Shown here: piece after piece, positions 16,490 through 23,604 of the stretch
Numbering within the stretch: the stretch's first letter is position 1
Layout of the letters: every line of letters begins with the position of its first letter
Notes under the pieces: generated by a model
The model's database searches: none
What the model saw: only the letters and a program-made list of their open reading frames with translations
Told to the model about the DNA's origin: nothing
NCBI GenBank assembly: GCA_013349585.1
Contig: DUZG01000011.1
Coordinates: 1-40,958, forward strand
DNA: 40,958 bases
From: Nitrospinota bacterium
Lineage (GTDB): Bacteria > Nitrospinota > Nitrospinia > Nitrospinales > VA-1
Direction: 5' to 3'
Made by a program: the position numbers and the translations under genes

Positions 16490-16548
16490 TTCTTACTCCT
16501 TTAATTTTTCAAGTGTGTTTAATAATGAAGTTTATAACCACCCCATGC

Positions 16549-16779
16549 CTATGGGACAGCCGTTTTTATTTCAGCGGCGTGGATTCGACCATCTGCCATG
16601 GCAGGGTTCAACGCATCCTGAACCTTTCGGTGACGATCCATTATTCCTAATTCTTCAAAAGCTGCCGATGTGACGTGGATGATAAAATGGTCTTTCATCC
16701 CAGTCTTGTCCAACACGTTCACTTCTGCGTCTGGAACCGCAACTTTAACTATATCAATCAGATCTGCAATACTAATCAT
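16549..16779 (-). CDS. BolA/IbaG family protein
   Basis: A 76-residue protein with the BolA fold: a first helix (ADLIDIVKVAVPDAEVNVLD), the D-H-F-I-I-H-V-T-S-A-A-F strand, the MDRHRKVQDAL helix that carries the conserved cluster-binding His, and the IHAAEIKT terminal strand. BolA proteins pair with monothiol glutaredoxins, sharing a 2Fe-2S cluster, and act in iron regulation or cluster delivery. The next gene is such a glutaredoxin. AAGGAAAAGGG precedes the ATG. It is the first gene of a three-gene operon divergent from the A-type carrier. Confidence 0.93.
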   Translation of the reverse strand: MISIADLIDIVKVAVPDAEVNVLDKTGMKDHFIIHVTSAAFEELGIMDRHRKVQDALNPAMADGRIHAAEIKTAVP

Positions 16780-17068
16780 CCCTTTTCCTTTTAAAATGAT
16801 GTTTTATTACAATAAACCGTAACTATTTGATTCTAATTCCCCCAAAAGGATTTAATGTTTTGTCCCATTTTTTTAATATAATACTATAAACTTGGCTGTT
16901 TAAAAAACGCATAAAGCATTTTAAAACCATAATTTAGCCTATTCCCCCAATCTTCGCCTCCAATCATTCATCCAGATTTGACGAAACACTGTAAATTTAA
17001 GTATAATTTAAGAATCGTTACCGATATATGCGCTATCTAATAAAAAGAGCTAATTAAGGGAGACTTTC

Positions 17069-17410
17069 ATGACGGTTACTACAGATTTTGTAAAAATAAC
17101 GCCGAAAGCCAGTGTAGAAGTCATACGACTGGTTAAAGCAGAGAATAATGAAGAAATTGGACTACGCTTAGCGGTAAAGGGCGGTGGTTGCTCAGGGTTA
17201 TCTTATGATCTGCAATTCACGCCAAAGGACGAGGGCGATACCATCATTCAACATGAAGGCTTTAATGTCTACATGGATGCTAAAAGTATGATCTATCTCA
17301 AGGGCATGGCGCTGGACTTTCAAGATGGTCTACAGGGTAAAGGGTTTGTTTTCGTCAACCCAAATGCAACTTCGACTTGTGGTTGCGGAGAATCTTTCTC
17401 TATTACCTGA
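17069..17410 (+). CDS. A-type iron-sulfur carrier (IscA/ErpA/SufA family)
   Basis: A 113-residue carrier. The three cluster-binding cysteines are in the expected places: KGGGCSGLSYDL, and the C-terminal STCGCGESF. Family proteins take clusters from the scaffold and help build and deliver 4Fe-4S clusters. AAGGGAG about 8 nt upstream supports the ATG. It is divergent from bolA with 289 bp between the starts, and upstream of the YgfZ-like gene, with which it is known to cooperate in other organisms. Which paralog (ErpA or IscA) cannot be decided. Confidence 0.95.
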   Translation: MTVTTDFVKITPKASVEVIRLVKAENNEEIGLRLAVKGGGCSGLSYDLQFTPKDEGDTIIQHEGFNVYMDAKSMIYLKGMALDFQDGLQGKGFVFVNPNATSTCGCGESFSIT

Positions 17411-17504
17411 CGTAGTAAATATTTTCCGTTATCAAAACGGGCAAATCACCCCAACCCCCTTTTTAAAGAGGGCGCGAAATAAACGTCCTTCTATCTAAAG
17501 GAAT

Positions 17505-17550
17505 GTACCAACCCAGGCTAGCGAAACACAATGCTAGCTTGGTACTTTTT
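17505..17550 (+). terminator. Probable intrinsic terminator after the A-type carrier gene
   Basis: The arms GTACCAA and TTGGTAC, with inner arms GCTAGC and GCTAGC, form a 13-bp interrupted stem with a five-base bulge and a ten-base loop. TTTTT follows immediately. It sits 95 bp after the carrier's stop and 38 bp before the YgfZ-like start. It may limit, rather than abolish, read-through. Confidence 0.65.
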
Positions 17551-17588
17551 ATATTTGCCTCCACGGTGTGGTGCGTTTTTTTAGGCTT

Positions 17589-19289
17589 ATGCAACTGACT
17601 CCCGAAATCCAAGAAGAAATCAATCAAGTAAGGCAGAATTGCGGATACTTTTTTATGGAAGGGTGGAGTATTCTTTCCGCTAAGGGGGAAGACACTCTTG
17701 ATTTTCTGCAAACACAGACCACCAATGATGCATTACAGTTGCAAGTGGGGCAAGGTCAATCCAGCGCTATCACGGATCGGCAGGCGCGCCTGATAACCAG
17801 TTTCTCGCTTCATCGTATTAATGAAAATGAAAGCTGGCTCTTATCCGACAATTCCAAAACTCTGCACGATCATCTTGAATCCTATCACTTCCGCGAAGCC
17901 GTAGCTTTTGACTCGCTCAGTCTGGACTTGCTGGCTCTTCAAGGCCCGAAGAGCATGCTGGTGCTTGAAAAGATATTCAGTTCTCTTCCGGAAAAACCCA
18001 ATGGTATAGAACGGCACGATTTTGAAGGTGTGCTTCTGACAGTGATAAAAAAATCCTTAACCGGCGAAGAGGGTTTCATCATCTGCCTTCCTCCTGAACT
18101 AAAAGAAAAATTCACACAAAAACTGGTTACGGCAGAAATTCAGCCCACTAAAATTGGAGAACATGCGCGCGAAATCCTAAGAGTTGAAGCAGGCATTCCT
18201 ATCTTCGGCAAAGACATGGATGGTAAAAACATCCTCCCCGAAACAGGTCTGGAGCATAGCTCGGTCAGCTACAACAAGGGCTGCTATATTGGTCAAGAGG
18301 TTATTGCTCGCATAAAAACTTATGGTGCGCCCAACTTTGCCTTGATGGGGGTGACTATCGAAGGTCCTATCTCACCGCCAATGAATGGTTCCATTTTACT
18401 GGGAGAAAAAAAAATAGGAATAATCAAAAGCTCGGTGCGCTCGGTATCCCTCGATAAATTAATCGCCATGGCTTATTTACAGAAAGACCATCGCAGCCCT
18501 GATATAGAAATGGATGTCAGCATCGATGAGCGGCCTTTTAAAATCAAAACCTGTCTCTTGCCTTTTTATCAGGCATCCACAAGAAAAGAACATTCCAAAA
18601 AACTTTTGAACGACGCTCTGCAAATTTACAAGGAACAGGAAAATCTGGATCAACCCATTGCCATTTTAAGGGAAGCTATAGATATCTATCCCAAACATGC
18701 AGAAGCTTATGAAGCACTAGGGGTTTTTCTTGCCAAGCAAGACAAGTTCGACGAAGCCATTGCTCTAATGAAACGCCTGACCGAGATCAATCCGCAAGAA
18801 ATCATGGCCCACACCAACCTATCCGTTTATTACATGAAACAGGGACGCATTGAAGACGCAGAAAACGAAAAAGCCGAAGCCACCGCTTTACAATTCGAGC
18901 AGGCGGTGGAAAAAAGTATGGCTAAGAAAGTGAAGAAAAAAGAAGCCGAGCAAAGAATAAAAGAAATGGCAGAAAAAGTCGAAATGTTCAAAAAGGTTTT
19001 GGAAATCGACCCGGTGGACCAAGTGGCAAACTTCGGTTTGGGTTCCATCTACCTTGAAACCGGTCGATATGAAGAAGGACTCGTCCCTCTAAATACCGTT
19101 GTTGAAAAATTCAAAGACTATTCTGCAGCTTATCTACTATTAGGAAAAACCCTGGAAAAACTATCTGAAAACGAAAAAGCTATTGATGTCTATAAAAAAG
19201 GTATCGCCATTGCTTCAAAAAAAGGCGACCTGATGCCCCTCAAGGACATGCAGAACAGAATGAATCAACTATTACACTCTTCACCTTGA
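17589..19289 (+). CDS. YgfZ/IBA57-type folate-binding protein fused to a TPR domain
   Basis: A 566-residue fusion. Residues 1 to ~320 follow the YgfZ/GcvT-like fold: an N-terminal W-S-I-L-S-A-K-G-E-D-T-L-D-F-L-Q-T-Q-T-T-N-D, a D-R-Q-A-R segment, an R-V-E-A-G-I-P-I-F-G-K-D stretch, and the signature KGCYIGQEVIAR at residues 230-241 with Cys232. YgfZ/IBA57 proteins use folate to support assembly or repair of 4Fe-4S clusters together with A-type carriers. Residues ~335-560 are tetratricopeptide repeats (PKHAEAYEALGVFLAKQDKF, VANFGLGSIYLETGRYEEG) broken by a charged coiled coil. That tail is absent from standard YgfZ. The ATG at 17589 was preferred over a GTG seven codons upstream. Its 3' end overlaps the convergent next gene by 25 bp. 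Confidence 0.9.
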   Translation: MQLTPEIQEEINQVRQNCGYFFMEGWSILSAKGEDTLDFLQTQTTNDALQLQVGQGQSSAITDRQARLITSFSLHRINENESWLLSDNSKTLHDHLESYHFREAVAFDSLSLDLLALQGPKSMLVLEKIFSSLPEKPNGIERHDFEGVLLTVIKKSLTGEEGFIICLPPELKEKFTQKLVTAEIQPTKIGEHAREILRVEAGIPIFGKDMDGKNILPETGLEHSSVSYNKGCYIGQEVIARIKTYGAPNFALMGVTIEGPISPPMNGSILLGEKKIGIIKSSVRSVSLDKLIAMAYLQKDHRSPDIEMDVSIDERPFKIKTCLLPFYQASTRKEHSKKLLNDALQIYKEQENLDQPIAILREAIDIYPKHAEAYEALGVFLAKQDKFDEAIALMKRLTEINPQEIMAHTNLSVYYMKQGRIEDAENEKAEATALQFEQAVEKSMAKKVKKKEAEQRIKEMAEKVEMFKKVLEIDPVDQVANFGLGSIYLETGRYEEGLVPLNTVVEKFKDYSAAYLLLGKTLEKLSENEKAIDVYKKGIAIASKKGDLMPLKDMQNRMNQLLHSSP

Positions 19290-20962
19290 CCCTTTACAAA
19301 CGCCCAGATATCTGCTCCTGGCTTTAAAACACCCGCATTAATAATTTTCTGATTTATGGTTACCCCATGATCCATTAAAAACCAAAATCGCAGAAGTATC
19401 TTCTCTTCGGGTGTGGTGTATGAATCTTCCCATTCAGTCATGGACTTATGCTCGGCGATAGTTTTATACAAGCTCGAAGGAATTTCAATCCGCTTTTTCT
19501 TCAAGAAAGTTTTATAACCCTCCAACAGAATAGACTGAAACTGTTTGCGACTGACCTTAATTAATTCCGAAACACTGGGTATCTGGCAACCGTGATGTTC
19601 AAAAAATTTGAGTTTGTAATACTGGTGAACGGTTTCCAGTCGGAAATAGCAATGCAACTCAGACACATTATCGCCATAAACTTTCTCAAGATATTTTCGG
19701 ATCAAAGGTTTTCCAGCCTGCAACAACAACTTGTTAAGCCGACCCCGTTCAAATAAATGGATTCGAACCGTGCTCAGATGTTTTGCGCATTGCGCTTCAA
19801 CATCAACTTTTATTCTCTGGCAGTCTGGGGTAATGCGGTACCAATATATTTCATCCCCTGCTACCTTCAACGAATTTTGAAAAGCTTCATTAATTTGGTG
19901 GTTATTAGAGCGCTTCGCCTGTTTGGCAATGATGTAAGCATTGTCCTTGGAAAAGCCAAGATCCAACAACTGGCTTTGAAAAACCTTGCGGTTTCCCATT
20001 AAAAACCCACCGCGCTCCTTAATATGATCTTTAGCCTTATCAACTCCTCTTAAAGCAAGGCTCACATCTCTTGGCATCAAGCTCAACCCTAACTCCTGAG
20101 AAAACTCATAGATATCTTCAAGAGTTTTATAATTTAGTTTATCAATGAAAAGAAATTTTTGAATATTGGATTCGCTGAACTGGCAAGCTTCGAAAATTTT
20201 TATTTTTTTATACTTAATTTCTTCCCAGAATTTTCGCGTACCTTCTTTTTTATTAAACTGCGATTGAATTTCAGACTTGGCTTTAAAAAAATAACTCCGC
20301 AACAAATACCATTCACTTTCAAGAGTAGACTCAATAATCCAGATATACTTAGGAGTTAAAACAGGAAGTTTGGGGTCATCGAGAAGCTGGATTTCACCTG
20401 TGGCGAGAATATAGTCGAGCAATTCAAGATGCCTCTCAAGAAGAACAGGATTTATCTGTTCTATAAACTTTCTAAATATCGTTTTCCAGCGGAAAGTTTC
20501 AAAATCGCCAGAGCCGGATTGTTTCTTTATTTCTCTAAGCTTTTTTTTGACACAATTCAAACCACCCTTTTCCATTTTCTCAAATAGCTTGTCGCGTCCT
20601 GAAATATCGGAAATTTTTATTTGTTTTAATCGACTGACGAGGGTAGGAGTTTTAGAAGAGAGCTCATTATCTATCTCTTCGTAGGAACTCGCATCTGAAA
20701 AATAAACATCAGAAAGCAAATCGTCTACATAGTCTAAAGAAACAGTTACTTTTTTTATGAGCTTTTTGTATAAACTGAAATCCAGACTTTTACTACCTGT
20801 CTGGCAGGCACGAATATCATTTAAAAAGGTCCTTGCCCTTTTTGTCTCTTCGGGTTGCGAGTAGGGATCATTGATAACGTTTAAAAACAAAATTTCGGCA
20901 CTTTGCAACTCCCGCCTGGCGAGAAGTTCAAGCCCCTGTGTCATGGAGTCATAAATAAACAT
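19265..20962 (-). CDS. Large hypothetical helical protein
   Basis: A 565-residue protein that I do not recognise. The first ~50 residues (MTQGLELLARRELQSAEILF ... A-R-T-F-L-N-D-I-R) resemble one or two TPR-like helices. The rest is mixed helical and charged, with no signal peptide or membrane segments. Cysteines are scattered and do not form a clear metal motif. Its last 25 bp overlap the end of the convergent YgfZ-TPR gene. No neighbour on the same strand is close enough to make an obvious operon. The long clean frame supports a real gene. Confidence 0.75.
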   Translation of the reverse strand: MFIYDSMTQGLELLARRELQSAEILFLNVINDPYSQPEETKRARTFLNDIRACQTGSKSLDFSLYKKLIKKVTVSLDYVDDLLSDVYFSDASSYEEIDNELSSKTPTLVSRLKQIKISDISGRDKLFEKMEKGGLNCVKKKLREIKKQSGSGDFETFRWKTIFRKFIEQINPVLLERHLELLDYILATGEIQLLDDPKLPVLTPKYIWIIESTLESEWYLLRSYFFKAKSEIQSQFNKKEGTRKFWEEIKYKKIKIFEACQFSESNIQKFLFIDKLNYKTLEDIYEFSQELGLSLMPRDVSLALRGVDKAKDHIKERGGFLMGNRKVFQSQLLDLGFSKDNAYIIAKQAKRSNNHQINEAFQNSLKVAGDEIYWYRITPDCQRIKVDVEAQCAKHLSTVRIHLFERGRLNKLLLQAGKPLIRKYLEKVYGDNVSELHCYFRLETVHQYYKLKFFEHHGCQIPSVSELIKVSRKQFQSILLEGYKTFLKKKRIEIPSSLYKTIAEHKSMTEWEDSYTTPEEKILLRFWFLMDHGVTINQKIINAGVLKPGADIWAFVKGQGEECNS

Positions 20963-21279
20963 GGGAAACCTATTAAGAAATACTAAAGCTATGTATAGAT
21001 TAGATGCTATTTGAAAGGTGGAGGATTTTAAAAATAATATGGTTTTCTTAGTATGGCAACAAAAAGGAGAAGTGTCGTGAAAGGCTCCGCATAGTAAAAA
21101 TTCCGCTTTATTATTCTGGCAAACAGTGTAACGAAGAATCTTGGAGCTAAGTTAAGTTTTCGCGGGCAAGTAGACAAGAATATTATTTTATAGCAAAAAA
21201 AACCCAGAAAGTAAGTTTTCGACTTACTTTCTGGGCCATAGATGCATGTGCATCCAAATCTAAACCATCTATCTCTTAA
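20963..21279. other. Intergenic region between torD-like gene and the 565-aa gene
   Basis: About 317 bp. It holds the terminator of the upstream chaperone gene (21195-21235, separate entry) and, further left, sequence that must include the promoter of the 565-residue gene. No coding frame or RNA gene was seen. Confidence 0.4.
21195..21235 (-). terminator. Strong intrinsic terminator of the TorD-like gene
   Basis: A perfect 13-bp inverted repeat, CCCAGAAAGTAAG / CTTACTTTCTGGG, with a 7-base loop is followed on the minus strand by eight T residues. It lies about 45 bp after the chaperone's stop. Confidence 0.93.
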
Positions 21280-22104
21280 TTACCTAGGCTCACACTCTGC
21301 TGGAGCATTAGCGATCAGATCATTTTCCATACTGTAGGATAACGAACGATATTCAGGTTCTTCTACTTTAACGGGTTTAATATCCAGCAACAGATTCTCA
21401 TTTCTCAAGAAAATAGCCAGGATATCAACAATATCTTTATAAAGTCCACGCTCAGCTTTTCGCGAGGTGAAGATACAAAACAATGGGCCCCAGCGACCAA
21501 TGTGGTTACGCATGAATTTCTTCATGTTGCTGGTCAAAACATTTATGTTACGCTCTTCATGTCCATTCTGCACACCAAATGCAGTTCTAAAACACATGAA
21601 AAACATGAAAGCCAATTCGATTGAAAGATGATCCACTCTTTCTTTAGTTCGGTTACGAGGCTGTTCAAATCCGAAGGTTTCATAGAAACCACCTAACTGG
21701 ATCAACACATCGGTTTGTGATTGGATACCACCTTCTGTACCGTATTGCATTTCATACGGAGGACATTCCATAGAAACCGCATGTCCAAATACCTGCACAT
21801 ATTCCTGCTGAACTTGCTTGACTGTCATTTTAGGCAAATACTTATCGAAGCCTTCAATGATGGATTTCACATGGTTCCAGTCTTCTTCATCAACAAGTGC
21901 AATATCCATAGGCTCAAGCAAAGACTTGGGCCTGAAAAATTTTCGATTCCATGGATAACTAAAAGCACTGGAAAGGATATCGTAACAACGACCTCTGGCT
22001 AGTTGCAAAGATATACGCTCTTCTTTCAACTCTTCCAGAGAACCGGTCTGACCAAGAACCGCGAGCATCGGGTCACTTGATTTTACTTGAGTAGTATCTC
22101 CCAT
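21280..22104 (-). CDS. TorD/DmsD-family molybdoenzyme chaperone
   Basis: A 274-residue all-helical protein. It matches the TorD/NarJ-like pattern: an ARGRCYDILSSAFSYPW first helix, the QEYVQVFGHAVSMECPPYEM segment (equivalent of the E-Y-x-x-L-F ... P-P-Y-E motif), then YETFGFEQPRNRTKERVDHL and the helix S-I-E-L-A-F-M-F-F-M. Such proteins bind the signal region or apo-form of DMSO-reductase-family molybdoenzymes and guide cofactor insertion before export. No molybdoenzyme gene lies in the window, so its client is elsewhere. GGAG and AAGGA precede the ATG. The 396-residue Cys-pair gene is 76 nt upstream on the same strand, so they are likely one operon ending at the strong terminator. Confidence 0.88.
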   Translation of the reverse strand: MGDTTQVKSSDPMLAVLGQTGSLEELKEERISLQLARGRCYDILSSAFSYPWNRKFFRPKSLLEPMDIALVDEEDWNHVKSIIEGFDKYLPKMTVKQVQQEYVQVFGHAVSMECPPYEMQYGTEGGIQSQTDVLIQLGGFYETFGFEQPRNRTKERVDHLSIELAFMFFMCFRTAFGVQNGHEERNINVLTSNMKKFMRNHIGRWGPLFCIFTSRKAERGLYKDIVDILAIFLRNENLLLDIKPVKVEEPEYRSLSYSMENDLIANAPAECEPR

Positions 22105-22180
22105 TTTCCTTAATCTCCATATTTTTTCAGAAACTTAATGTACTCTATCAGACGCCTGATGTCTGAATTGATTTACTCGG

Positions 22181-23371
22181 TTAACCTACACCGGCCCGCA
22201 ATTCATAAACTTCAATACATCTATCGCAGCCACCATCTTTGCTTTCCCAGTCGGGAAAATCAATCTGGATAGCTTCGAGAACCATTTCATCACAAATACT
22301 CTCAGGATCATCCACCCAGTTGTACGTGGGAAACTTGCATAACGGACAAGGCGATCCCTGAAGGTGAATAAAGTCCCGCTCTTCTTCCGAAATTTCCCCA
22401 GGATCGACATACTTACTCATCAATGTGTCGAGATCAGTAGCCATGGACAAAAGCTCTTCATGGGTAAACTTGTCTGCCGTCCAAATACCTTCAAATATCC
22501 CTCGTCTTTGCTTATCAGGAATTTTGCGATAAAAATTATCAAACTCCCTAAAGCGAGCTTCCTTGGGTAGCACAGATACTACACCGATGCGACCCAACCG
22601 GGAGTCAACATACATATTCCAGAGAAGGCGAAAACGCGACGTAATAAGATTCTTTACCGAAGGGTTACCCGGAATGAATGCATCTTCATAGTCAAACTCG
22701 GGATCAACCATATCCTTCGCATGCATGAACTCCTGAATCAAAAAGGCATCCAAATCGAGAGCCTCTTCAGGGTTACTGAATCGACTCGCAAGAACCCGCA
22801 TTTCTATGATCGGATTGCCCGAAACTCTGTTCAGAACATTGGAACCTTCGTCTACTTTGTTGATTGCTCTTTTAACAATAACTTCCTTGATACGCTCTTC
22901 AAATTCACGCGCTAAATCGTAGGAAACCTCGTCCGTATCCTCAGGAGGAGCCTCTTCCTCAATAACAGCGACGGCCTCTTCCTCAATTTGTTCTACGTCA
23001 TCCGATTCAGTTTCCTCAGTAAACTCACCAGGTAGAATAGCAGCTTCCGCTACCGCGAAATCTTCATCAGATTTCAGAGCCTGATTCTCCTTCAATAAAG
23101 CAGATTTTTTTGATGTTCGTTTTCTTTTCGGAATGAGACCCACCGCTTCCAAAGCTCGCAACACATGATCGCCCAGCTTCAGTTTTTCCATAAAGAATAA
23201 GCGGTTTACTTTCTCGAAGGCGATCTCCCGATCATCTTCAGGGAGCTCGTATATAGGGTCGGCAAGAGAATGGAATTCGTCATAATCAGAACGATAACCC
23301 GATCGTTCCAAATGGTTAAGATGCCGGAATACCGACTCCTCCATCAACTGGGGACTATAACTAACTTTCAT
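22181..23371 (-). CDS. Hypothetical protein with C-terminal double CxxC, next to TorD chaperone
   Basis: A 396-residue protein without a recognised family. It has three parts. Residues 1-~85 are helical. Residues ~85-165 form a long, very acidic linker full of Glu, Asp, Val and Ala (for example EAAILPGEFTEETESDDVEQ). Residues ~165-396 form a folded domain ending in a zinc-ribbon-like pair, GSPCPLCKFPTYNW and GGCDRCIEVYEL. AGGA precedes the ATG. It is the first gene before the TorD-like chaperone and may act with it, for example in metalloenzyme maturation (inference from context only). No signal peptide was seen. Confidence 0.75.
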   Translation of the reverse strand: MKVSYSPQLMEESVFRHLNHLERSGYRSDYDEFHSLADPIYELPEDDREIAFEKVNRLFFMEKLKLGDHVLRALEAVGLIPKRKRTSKKSALLKENQALKSDEDFAVAEAAILPGEFTEETESDDVEQIEEEAVAVIEEEAPPEDTDEVSYDLAREFEERIKEVIVKRAINKVDEGSNVLNRVSGNPIIEMRVLASRFSNPEEALDLDAFLIQEFMHAKDMVDPEFDYEDAFIPGNPSVKNLITSRFRLLWNMYVDSRLGRIGVVSVLPKEARFREFDNFYRKIPDKQRRGIFEGIWTADKFTHEELLSMATDLDTLMSKYVDPGEISEEERDFIHLQGSPCPLCKFPTYNWVDDPESICDEMVLEAIQIDFPDWESKDGGCDRCIEVYELRAGVG

Positions 23372-23604
23372 AAAATCCTATCAAATCCAAATAAATGTTT
23401 ACTTTATTAAGAGGGCATAAATCGCCCCTTCATAACCTTTGATATAAGACAACTTATCCCCTTTTAAAGGCATATGTCAAGACAAAAGGCCTTTATTTTT
23501 TGAGAGTTACGCTTCAAAAATTTTACGAGATAATACTCATTTTATACTTTTCGCCTCAGCAACACCAGATTTTTCACTCTCCTGATAAACTCCGATAATT
23601 AAGA

